The position numbers and the translations under genes were made by a program. A stretch of DNA of 64,000 bases from Marsupella aquatica. Its lineage: Eukaryota; Marchantiophyta. Below, in pieces: positions 13,429 through 24,238 of this stretch. The notes under the pieces were generated by a model, which saw only the letters and a list, made by a program, of their open reading frames with translations, was not told the origin of the DNA and ran no database searches. The stretch spans positions 19,158,001-19,222,000 of the forward strand of contig OZ316897.1 in the NCBI GenBank assembly GCA_973895155.1, written 5' to 3'. Every line of letters begins with the position of its first letter. Position 1 is the stretch's first letter.

Positions 13429-13739
13429 TTAGCAATGCCTTGACGGATCTTGTGGCTCAAATTTCATGAACCAAATCTGGAAGAAGGAGGGGAAAATCTG
13501 CCAATATACAATGAATTAAGCCATGCCTTATGTTGAACCAGAAAAAAAGGACGATAGATTGTAACCCTCCATATTTACAACAATGACTAGAAATGCATGA
13601 GAAAACGTTATACCTTTCAGATGCCCGGGCTCTCGCAAGGCATTATCATGCATTAGCCAAAACTTTAAAAAACATGGGGAAGTGCCCTACAACGCCAAAG
13701 AGTTTTCCACTCCATGTTAATGAGATAGAGAAAGAAATA

Positions 13740-14330
13740 TAAGTAACCCAAACCCTACCCTAAACCCAAACCATGAAATGAAACCTTCATTAAAACCTAA
13801 CCCAAATCCCTCAGTCACCCTAAACCCTTACCCTCACCCTAACCAATACTCAAATCCCTCATTAAAAATTCAAACCTTTACCCTAAACCCAAACCCCTAC
13901 CCTAAACCCAAACCATGAAATGAAACCCTTCATTAAAACCTAACCCAAATCCCTCAATCACCCTAAACCCTTACCCTTATCCTAACCAATACCCAAATCC
14001 CTCATTAAAAATTCAAACCTTTACCCTAAACCCAAACACCTACCCTAAACCCAAACCATGAAATGAAACCCTTCATTAAAACCTAACCCAAATCCCTCAA
14101 GCACCCTAACCCCTTACCCTTATCCTAACCAATACCCAAATCCCTCATTAAAAATTCAAACCTTTACCCTAAACCCAAACACCTACCCTAAACCCAAACC
14201 ATGAAATGAAACCCTTCATTAAAACCTAACCCAAATCCCTCAAGCACCCTAACCCCTTACCCTTATCCTAACCAATACCCAAATCCCTCATTAAAAATTC
14301 AAACCTTTACCCTAAACCCAACCCAAATCC
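13740..14330. repeat. 143-bp telobox-rich tandem repeat, about four copies
   Basis: The marker CCATGAAATGAAAC recurs near 13771, 13913, 14056 and 14199, giving units of 142-143 bp. Each is dense in ACCCTAAACCC, the plant telomere-like telobox. The array lies in the divergent intergenic space of element C between the minus-strand 5' exons and the plus-strand gene. It is not a telomere, because units are degenerate and internal. Confidence 0.85.
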
Positions 14331-15317
14331 CCCAATTACATATAAAACCCTTACCCTATCTACACCTTACTTTACCTATATAGGCCAACCCCCACCCCTA
14401 TAGTTATTCTAAACTTCACCCTAACCCCTAAATTGAGGCCCTTTTTAAAACTTAAGCAAAAATTGTACCCCCTCAATTAGAACCAAATCCAACCCTATAT
14501 CATGTTACACCCCAACCCAAACACTTACATTAGAAACCCAACCCCTTTAAAAAAACCACAATTAAACCCCCCAACTAAAAACCAAACCCAATCCCTTTAA
14601 AAAACAACCACAATTCAACCCCTCAACTAAAACCAAACCCAACCCATGTAATTACTCACAACCTAATGCAAACCTCTACCTTGAACCCTAAGCCAAACCC
14701 ATTAATTTAAACCCAACCCTTTTATTCCAACCTAACCCAAGTTTAACCCCCTTAATTAAACCAAATACTCCTAGATTAAAACCAAATATAAACCTAACCT
14801 TTAATTAAACCCAAACCTTTGTTAACTTATATTCTAGTTATTCCTTACAACCCAAACATCCATTGACACCCCTTCCATGTTAACTAATGGGCACTTAACA
14901 TACCTTAAATATCGTTTGACAAACCTTAATAGCCGTTTGACACCCCAAAGTATTTTCCAACCCTAAACCGATAAGACTTGCCTCGCAAATTATTTCACAA
15001 GTTAGAGAATCTTTTTGCGAACCTATAGCCTTCGCACTTACTTCGCAAAAACAGAGGCCGAGAACAATTTTTTGGGTCTTCTGCGGGTTGCGATGGCCTT
15101 GCGAAGGGAATAGATTTGGAAGTGCCTTGCAAGTTGCGAGACTATTTGCGAGGGCGCGGGCTTCACAGTTTCCCATGCGTATGTCATCACAAACCCATTT
15201 TTGAACGGCGTAAACATCGGCGGGAGCTCGCATTCGGGCTCATTTCAGTTTTTGAGCAAGACGAGAAGGGCCGGGGCGCGCGCGACAGTACAAGGGAGAC
15301 TGTGAGAGAGGGGAGCT
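14331..15317. promoter_or_regulatory. Upstream region of element C plus-strand gene
   Basis: AACCC-rich sequence continues to about 14900. Then a cluster of GCGAA/TTCGC motifs (about 14940-15140) appears just before the start codon at 15318. The same motif cluster precedes the homologous gene in element B (23900-24130). Since the motif is also found at both element ends, this looks like a promoter bound by the element's own protein; that is inference. No TATA box is claimed. Confidence 0.4.
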
Positions 15318-17158
15318 ATGGCTACCGGTGAGGGGAGTGGAGGGCAAGGTGGTAGTGGTAGTGGTAGTGGCAATGGGGGAAATCCAGAGAAAGAGAAGAA
15401 TGCCTGGGCAGACTTAGTGGCCCAACATCTCAATGCTGCACAATTGGGAGAAGTGAATCTCAATTCTCCAGCAGGGCTTGCCTCTTTGAGTGCCATTCTT
15501 GGACAGGTTTTGCAAACTGGGATTGTAGCAGGACAAGCTACTAGAGAGGGGGAGGAGAGGGCCGCAGCTGAAGAGAAGGCTAGAGAGAAAAAAAGGAAGA
15601 GAGAGGAAAGAACTAAGTCGGGAGTTGCCTCTCCTCAAGCCCTAGAGAAGCAGAAGAGAAGAGAGGAGAGAGATTCAATTCAAAAACAGAGGGAGGAGCA
15701 ACGTCAGAAAGAGGAAGCCAGAAAAAAACTTCCATTCATTGCCTTGGAGACGAGTGGGACTCCAACTGAGCTAGCGTATGTAGGGGCTAAGAGCACAATC
15801 AAGCAGATTATCACAAGCAATTTCTCACGAGGCATGCAGTGGGGGAAGATTGAGAAGGCAGAGCGAAAGAGGGTCATCAACCAAATCAGGATGCATTTCG
15901 CAATGGGCCTGACATAGATGAGCAATGGTTGGCAGATAAGATTTCAAATTCTATGTCTCAAATGCAATACCATGACAGGATGAAGATTAGAGCCCACCTG
16001 AAAGACTTGAGATCATACAGGAACTTGCGCAGACCCCTCCACTTCACCGATGACATCTGGAATTTGTTTTACAAGATTGAGGTGCAAATTAAGGCAGCTC
16101 ACGAGTTGGAAGAGTGGAAGGGAAATCTAGATCGAGCCTTGAAAGCAAAGGAGGCCGAGAAGCTCCCCCTGACCACGACCTGAAGCCACTTGAGTAGAAG
16201 GTAGCTGAGATGCAAAAGGTGGCCGACCAGGAGGGAAAGCCACCCAAGCGTTTCACAGATGCAGCCAAACGAGTGAAATCCACCCCCAATCCAGTCCACA
16301 AGTTGGGTCAAGGCGGGCTCCCCGGCCTCAAGTCACACTTTGTGAGTGCCTCTTGCTCCTCCCTAACCTCTCTATTCCTTTCAGAGTTGTGCAACATTTG
16401 CAAGTGAATGACATCCCCGAATGTTCTTGCTGTTGTGCATGCTTGCTTGGTTACTAGTTTAGGGCAACTCTGACACTTAGAATTTTTGGCAAATTTTTAA
16501 AAACTCTCGGGAACACAGTTTGCGAAGGTGTTGCGATGCGCATTTGTTTGCAAACCCCTCGCAAAGTCTATCATGGACTTTTTCCATTTCAATTTTCCAA
16601 TGCCTTTGCGAACAAATGCGCATCGCAAACTCCATCGCAACGCCTTCGCAAAAAATGTGGTTTGCAAGTTGTCATGCTTATAGGTTCGCAAATTTGAATT
16701 TTAAATTTTGTTTGGGTCGTGTTTAGTAGTTGAGGATTTAGGCGTCACTTGTGGCTATAGGGTATGCTTAAGGGCAAATTTAACCAATTTTAATTGGTTC
16801 TATGCCTGGCAGTATCGGAGGTACAAAAGGAAGATATCAAAAAAGCATATTGAGGTGGCGATAGAGCATGGACGAAAGTACCTCTTTGCGATGGTAGATG
16901 CCGAGTTGGCTACTGTAAGTGTCTAAGTGTGAACCATATGATTAGCATGCGAACATTGTGAGTGACCCTTTATATCTTGCGGAAACTAATGATATGTAAT
17001 GGATGCAGGATTCGGATGAGCCTGAGGGGTCGAGTGCTGATGTGAGCAGTAGTGATGACGATGAGGGGGCTACTCCTGGTACTAGTGGTGCTCGGGGGGG
17101 GGAGTAGTCGTGAGGTAGGTTCTTCCCACCGTGGTAGTGGTGGTAGTCGTGTGTCATT

Positions 17159-18119
17159 CACTACAACATATTTGACACTTTTGCGAAGGTATTTTTGTCG
17201 ACGCTCTTGTATTTCCGATGGGCGGCGCTTTGCATATTTTGCGAATCAACCCGCATCGCAATTTGCGATTCTATCCCTATCGCAAATATAATAGCTGAAG
17301 CGCATCATATCGCTAATAAATTGCGAAGTAAGTGGTTTTGCAATTTTTACCGAAATGCGTCGAATGGAAAGGCACCTTCTGAAGACGGAAAAATCGCTCG
17401 CCGACTCCGAAACTAACTCATGTAAATATTTGTGAAGAATATTGGATTGAAAATGTTTTGCGATAGTAGTTGTTTGACAAGTTTAAGAATGTCGGAGGAT
17501 GGAAGATTTGCGAAACGCTGAAAATATGAAATTTGTGATTGATTTTGCATCACAAGTTTGCGAAGAGTGTAGTATGGAAATATTGAGAAACGAGAAGCTT
17601 CATATAAATTGCGAGTCCGGTGAGAGTTTGTGAGCTTCGCAAATTGTTCGCAAACTAAAAATTAAGGTTATTGTGAGGTGAGACAATGAAGAGGGTGGAT
17701 GGTCCAATATATGGATGGGGCAGGAGGGAAGAGGAAGGGAGGATGGAGGGAGGTACAATGAAGGATGGAAAAGGGAGGGAGTACAATGGAAGAGGAAGGA
17801 GGGAGGAGAAAGAGGAAGGGAGGAGGAGGGACAGACGTACCACGGAGGAGGGAAACACGAGGGTGAGAATGAAAATTATGGAATAAGTAGGAAATAAAGT
17901 TATATTGAGCAACAGAGGTTAGATAGAAAGTTGCATGTAAAATTCACAAGTGATCACAATAAAACAATACAATACATATGTCATGAGTATGACTCATTCA
18001 AAAGTGAATGGCAAATATAAATATAGACAATCCTTTTTTTTATATCACCAAACATGAACAAATCAAATATAACATGAACAAATGTCTAGGCTGGACCCAA
18101 GTGCATATAAATATGTCCC
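17159..18119. repeat. Left subterminal region of element B with polypurine tract
   Basis: GCGAA/TTCGC motifs crowd 17180-17650 in both orientations. From about 17690 to 17860 the plus strand is almost pure purine (GGAGGGAGGAGGG-like). The remainder to 18119 is AT-rich 3' flank of the tnp2 gene. Confidence 0.65.
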
Positions 18120-21100
18120 TCACACTTGGTCCTCATCGGCCTCAAGGTCATCTAGGTCTGATACAATAACATCTGGCTTCTCAGAAACAATGGAACGAGA
18201 ACGTGGCACATAGATGATGACCATTGACCACTCGGTGTCTAAGGGGTATGGAATGTAGAAACATTGCTCCAAGTGTGATGGGAAAGCAAATGGTTCTGAC
18301 GTTTGCCAATGAGATGCTTGAACACTAGTGGCACTTGTCTTCAACCGTGTAAACCCACTCTCATCTTGAAGTACAGTGCAATTTTGACCAACAAGGTTCA
18401 CTTTGAACCACTTGCACTTGAAGACATATTCCTCAAACTTTGAATGGTTGTCATATGATACCACCAAGATCTCCTCTATCTTCCCATAGTGTGGCACAAC
18501 ATCTCTAACAATGTTCCTGTCATGGCGGCTGCTTCTGGAGTCTTGAGAAAATTCCCCTTGAACTCCACAATCAAAAGTACGACCCCTCTTCTCATCAAGG
18601 GAAGAAACCCTAAAATTAACAAAACCCACAAATTTTTATTACACTATAAAAGATACCATTAATGTAATAATCATCAAAATATGACACCCATCCCTAAATA
18701 GCCAAAACCCACATGGCCTATGGCATAAATATAGAAGCCAACATTACAGTTATGGATGTCATTAATGATAATAGAAAGTTTTTAAACAATAGAAATAACT
18801 AATCAAAATAAGGTCTACATGAATTAATAGAGGAAGAAAGGTTAGGTACTAGTGGACCTGAAGTGTCTCCCTTGTGTCCACATAGCCGTCTTGGATGTCA
18901 CCACTCTCAAAGGGCCATGAACAATGGTCCGAACGTCATCTGTGATGGTAGGAAAGTGGGACACATCTCCTCCTTGTGTCACCATGTCATCCAACTCAAG
19001 CAACTTTTGCTTCATATACTCATGCATCTTAGGAAAAATTCTTGCTCTTTGACTTGTTCTCTTGGCATTCTCATAAAACTCTCTCCATTTCTCCATGATA
19101 TTACTATTACTCAACATAAATGTTGTCAACTGTGACCACTCTGTTGATGTCAACATGCGTGTTTTTGTGGCACCTGTTAAACGGTCCTCCTCCTCTTCTC
19201 TTTCCTCCATCCAAGTACGTGGACAAGTAGGATCAATGGTGGCCAAGATGTTACTACAATAAAACATACTCTCTGCTGCCAAGTATCCTGTAGCTATGCT
19301 TCCCTCCACCCGTGCACGGTTACGTACATAAGCCTTCAACACCGCCATGTAACGCTCAAGCCAATACATCCATCTACAATGCACTGGACCTGCAATGGCA
19401 ACCTCCCGCACAAGATGCACAAGTAAATGAACCTGACAATCAAAGAAGGAAGGAGGAAGGGCTTTCTCCAACTTGCATACCACCTCAGCTGCCAATACCT
19501 CCATCCCAAGGATCTCTTCTACATATATCTCCTTTGAGCATATCCATCTCAACAAACGACCCAATGACCAGATGGCATCTTGCACTTCTTCACTCCCTAT
19601 ACCTATAATTGCCACTGGCAATATATGCTGCAATAGGCGATGATAGTCATGTGTCTTCAGATATCGTGGCCACTTGTGATTGTCCTCCATCCCAAAAGCT
19701 TTTCGAAGGTTGGCACCATAGCCTGTAGGAAACCGCATCTCTCCTATACGGTTCCGAAATTCACGTCTTTGGCCAACACTCAACACCCAAGGAGCAGAAG
19801 GACGATTCTCCACACCTGTGATAGGATCAATTGTCACCCAAACATCTGGATGCATTTCCATCTCCTCGCATGCCTCCCTAAAATTAGTGTCCTTCTCCCC
19901 ATAAAAATGCTTTATCAAAGCCTTCCCCACATTTCCCTCTATGTGCATGGGGTCTAAAAGATGGCGGATCTTCAACTCAGACCAATAGGGCAAAGTGGCT
20001 AGTATACTCCACCTGGTCAAACCTGTCCTATCAAAGGTGAAGGAATCATTTGGGTCTGCCACCCTATTAGCTAGTGACTTCCAATGTGCAAAACTTGTTG
20101 CATCAGGAATTTCACGCTCATCACCAAATGGCATGTCAAAGGAGGAGAATAGAAGTGGGTCAAACCTCATCTCATGCCCCATGGGAAGAAACTTTGTATG
20201 CCCAATATAAAAAATCTTTCTAATCCATGAACAATATGTGGCCATGTCCTCTAAGCTTGGGCCACAAGTAGAGCAAGCTTTGTACCCCTGAGTTTGCAAT
20301 CCAGAGACAAAACCAAACCCTGCTTACATGGAAGAAATCAAACCATGCAAACTTTATGTTAGGGTTGTCACATGAGAAACATCAATAGGAACTACACATT
20401 ATTGAAGGGTTGCAAATGGCATGGAAGTCATCTTACCAGGATAGTCATGCATTGTCCAACAAATGATCCCTCTCAATTGAAAGACACGTGGAAAACCTCC
20501 TGTAATTTTCCTGCCATCATATGCCCACACTCCATTCCATAATTTTTGAAGTTCTCCAACCAATAGTGCCAAGTAAGTGTCAAAGTTCTTCACCTTTTTT
20601 GGACCTGGGATAATCAAAGACAATAAAAGGAACCCCTTCTTCATGGATAGCCATGGTGGGAGGTTATAATTCATGACAACCACAGGCCAAACTGATGTAG
20701 GTTGCCCCTTTCCTCCAAGTGAATGAGGGCTAACTCCATCAGATGCCAATCCTAGCCTCACATGGCGAGGATCATGTGCAAAGTCTGGCCATGTTGCCTC
20801 AATATGTTTGTGAGCAGGGGAGTCAACTGGCAACCGCATGACACCAGACTCTGATCGATGAGTCTTATGCCATACCATCAACTCTGCCAAGTCAGAACAC
20901 CGATACATGTGCAACAACCGAGGAATGATGGGAAACCAACGAACAGCCTTCCTTGGCACCTTCTTTGTTAGCATGTTGGGGTCATAGCGAGGCTCATCAC
21001 ATGTTGTACATTGTGTCATGTTTGCATTGGCCCCATGAAATAACATGCAATCATTCACACATGCATGAACAATATGATATTCCATGCCAATAGATGAGAG

Positions 21101-22939
21101 AACACTCTTTGCCTCCTTCCAAGTTGCTGGCAACACATTCTCAGTGGGCAACATAAGGTCATGGCAAAGTGCAAACATATCAGATAACAAGGCATTGCTT
21201 GCCTTGTGTTTGGCCTGTAGGTTCATCAACCCCAAGATGGCTGAAAGACGACTCAAACGAGCACCCTCATAGATAGGTGTTCGGGCATGTTCCTCTGCTT
21301 CTTCCCATTGGCGTTGTCCCTCAGGGGTATGCCTTGGGCGTGGATCATTGGGGGGCACCTGCCCTTCATTGGGAAGGTCATCACCAAGGTTGTCGGCACC
21401 AAACCAATCAACCATAAAGTCATCCATGGCTCTATCCTGGTCATCAGTTACTTGTTCATCCGTCCGAGGTACCTCTTCATCAGGGTTACTGCTTCCACTA
21501 GCACTTGATGAGGAGTGTGACTCTGATCCATGTCCTTCTTCTGGCATACCCATTTCTCGATATGTTGCTCTCAATCTCCGTGGTAACATATTTGGAGAGG
21601 GTCGCACATTCTAAAAACAAAGCAAACAATTGAAAGTTATATTGCAAAGAGAACACACACAAAAATGGGCTAGGGGTGTGCAAAAATGAAATAATATTGG
21701 TTGTGGTGCAAATACAAAATGTGGCCAAAGGCCATATGTAGTGCCCTTTGATATGCAACATACCACCTATGACCCTTAACTTAACCCTAATCCCACTCAT
21801 AGTGAGTAAATAACTCATCCCCTGAGTTAATGGTCCTTGTTGCTACAACTAGGCAATGGTCATGATGATATGTCTGGCCATAAGGTGCTGGCGGAGGACC
21901 CTCAATGAAAACCCACTCACAATTTTGCCTACGCTTAGGGCGAATCCCCACGGTACTGTTTATGAAACCAGCAATATTCCCAGTCCGTATGGGGTCCCCA
22001 TCTATGACACGCTGCTCACTATACCTTCTAGTGTTTCCATCAAAAGTATCCATGTCCAATGCATAAGTCTTCCACTCAGGGTGTTGTGCAAGGATCATGT
22101 TCCAATGTCTTCTCTTGTAGATGGGTCCACCATAAGGAAACAAAGTAGGCCCCTCTCGGCCGCGTCCACCTCTACCACTCTCGGCGTCCACAATGATGTC
22201 CTCACAGGCAAAAACTCCATAGCCATGTCTATCCCCAAGTGTGGAAGGTTTGATAACCCAACGTCTACCCCAAACCTCTATCTCCGCACCGTAGGAAAGC
22301 TGTTGTGGCAAACCAAGAGTCTCAGGATCCCAGTCCTTGATGATAGGGACACATCTGCCAGTGAACTCACAATCACCCCACCGACCCGTAACCACTGCCT
22401 TGTACAAATCAGTATCCCCTCGGGCCCGCCTCTTGGAACGCTTTCTCCCTCTTGGGACAATAACCTCAACCCCAACTTCCCTAGGACTGGTGGGCCTTGC
22501 CGCTAGACCCAAGGCTTTTGAGAATGCATTGCCTATAGCATCTAGAACACCTTGTGATGGGACATAGGGTGCTTGTGCCGCAGGTCTAGGCCTATTGGAT
22601 ACCTATTCCACCGAAACCAAAACAAACAAAAGTAGGTGTGAAATTGCAAACCTTCAACCATTGAGTAATGGGAATAGGGTAGGAAAACTAAGGCATAACA
22701 CTTACCATATGAGATGAAGAAGCCCCTGCCGTATGACGTCCACAACGCCCATATCTCTCAATATGTTGGGCACATATGTAAGATTTTTGGGAAACCTGAC
22801 CCACACATCTGGAACATTCACAAAGTTGACGGGGTGGACCGCGAGGAGGAGGTGCGGTCGTGTGATGTTGAGGTGGAGGTGGTGTATCTTCATCAGAGGA
22901 GGACGAGTCTGTGGTGGAGATTTCAGAAGATGAAGACAT
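18120..22939 (-). CDS. tnp2: tnp2-type CACTA transposase of element B, apparently intact
   Basis: Four exons with canonical GT-AG borders are 22706-22939, 20437-21610, 18858-20319 and 18120-18609; phases fit and give 1119 residues. Exon 1 is a Ser/Pro-rich start followed by CECSRCVG...CAQHIERYGRCGRH, the counterpart of the N-terminal motif fused to tnp2 in element D. Exon 2 holds ACVNDCMLFHG, RWFPIIPRL, LASDGVSPHS and LPPWLSMKKGF. Exon 3 has YKACSTCGP, LDPMHIEGN and the DUF4218-like PPSFFDCQVHLLVHLVREV...RWMYWLERYMAVLKAYVRN. Exon 4 is DUF4216-like. If exon 1 is not used, the first ATG in exon 2 is at 21589. The product should bind and cut element ends. Intron 1 is 1.1 kb long and contains the SET exon. 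Confidence 0.85.
21787..22939 (-). CDS. SET-domain protein encoded within tnp2 intron 1 (alternative product)
   Basis: The exon 21787-22602 begins after an AG acceptor and is in phase with the exon 22706-22939, giving a 349-residue protein: Ser/Pro-rich start, Cys/His motif, a basic GRKRSKRRAR segment, then a C-terminal SET domain. SET signatures seen are HGYGVFACEDI (cofactor-binding GxG), NIAGFINSTVG (NHS motif altered to NST), NCEWVFI, and GDELFTHYEWD, with the catalytic-type Tyr three residues from the stop. The gene ends exactly with the SET fold, and no post-SET cysteines follow. SET proteins methylate lysines, often on histones; activity here is not proven because the Asn-His-Ser triad is not standard. 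Its place between the first and second tnp2 exons suggests exon inclusion versus skipping. An independent start inside 22602-22400 is the alternative. Confidence 0.75.
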
Positions 22940-23335
22940 ATCCCCTGTAACAAGATATAATTAAAATGGGCATGTTATGACCAAAACATACCACAAAATG
23001 ATATAAATCAAAGTTCCCAAATAATGATGACAAGAAACCCAAACCAAAATGACCATAGCAATAAAAAAGGTACCTTTATGAGACCCGGGCTCAGCAGTGC
23101 CAATAGCTCTTGTGGCTCTAAGATAATTAATGAACCCAATCTGAAAGTATGAGGGAAAAGCTGCAACCATTCCATGTATATGTAAGCACAATAATCTGGA
23201 CCAGACAAGAACAAAAAACCCTATATACATGTCCCCTTTATACATAGTGGCAACCAAAAGTGTTAAGTACATGAAAGGAACACTTTAGCCGATCATGCAA
23301 TGTTTACCTTTCAGATGCCCGGGCTCTCACAATGC
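22940..23335 (-). other. 5' leader exons of the element B minus-strand unit
   Basis: Two small exons are predicted from splice signals. One lies at about 23072-23137 (acceptor TTTCAG, donor AAAG/GTACC); the other ends at about 23308 (donor GAAAG/GTAAAC) and contains GAGCCCGGGCATCTGAAAG. Both have recognisable homologues in element C (13431-13630), so they are conserved in the family. The frame through the upstream one is closed by a TGA in B, so they are most likely 5' untranslated; exon 23072-23137 alone is open and in phase with the ATG at 22939. Confidence 0.45.
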
Positions 23336-24238
23336 ATATGCATTAGTATCAAATCATCAAAAAGTGCCGCACCCTGCAAGCTATCATATATTCCCCTCCT
23401 TTGTTAGCAAAACCCATGCCAATCCCCTTTTGATTCATAAACCCAATGAACCTCTCTTAAACCCAAAAGGCTGCAATATAAATCTCATGAAACCTTGCTT
23501 TGTCTTATCCAAACCTTCAACCCCAAACCGCATCCTACCTATTAAACCTAAATCTGACTTACACACAAACCCAAACCTTTCTTCAACCCTAGAGACCTTT
23601 CTATTTAAAAACCCCAAACCCTAAAACCCTAAACCCAAACCTTACTTATTTCTTGTAAACCGAATCCCACACCTTTATTATTTCTTCTAAACTAATGTAA
23701 ACCCAAACCTTAGCCTAAACCAACACCATACATAACCCATTAACCTGAAATCTGCCTAACCCTTCAAACCCGCCTTCAACTATTATCTAACACCCAAAAC
23801 ATGGCCAAAAAGCATTCCAAATATGAGTATAGAGGGGTCCACTTCACCTTTGAAAAAAACCCTTTCAAATGAAACCAACATTCCCCCAGGACGAGTTGCC
23901 AATGTCTTGCGAAGCCGCTTCCTTCGCAAATACCATCACAAATTAGAATTGAAGTTTGCGAAGCTACTGCTTTCGCAAGACCTTCAGAAAAGCAGAGCCC
24001 GAGAGCATTTCTGCGAGAGAGCGAAGGTGTTGCGAAGCCTTTCACGTCGCAATGGTTTTGCAAAATTGAGAAACTATATGCGAAACAAGAAGAATCGCAA
24101 CTTGCGAAACGGGTTGCTTCGCAAGTCTTTCCCGCTTGTACTTTTGCACTCGGCCGCGGCGTACTCAGCGGCATTTGACAAATTTCAAGCGTAGGGAGGG
24201 AGAAGGGAGCTCGCGCGCGCTCGGGGGGTGGCTTGGCT
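23336..24238. promoter_or_regulatory. Divergent intergenic region of element B
   Basis: Telobox-like tracts (AAACCCTAAA and relatives) fill 23440-23780, followed by a GCGAA/TTCGC motif cluster at 23900-24130 and then the start codon at 24239. Transcription diverges from here: tnp2/SET leftward, coiled-coil gene rightward. The equivalent region of element C (13630-15317) has the same order with an expanded tandem array. Promoter function is inferred from position. Confidence 0.5.

Noticed and set aside
13740-14880. Possible internal telomere
   Set aside because: CCCTAAA copies are degenerate and embedded in 143-bp units also shared in reduced form with element B, so it is transposon sequence.
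18310-18320. CACTAGTGG as a left terminus of element D
   Set aside because: It lies inside tnp2 coding sequence of element B.
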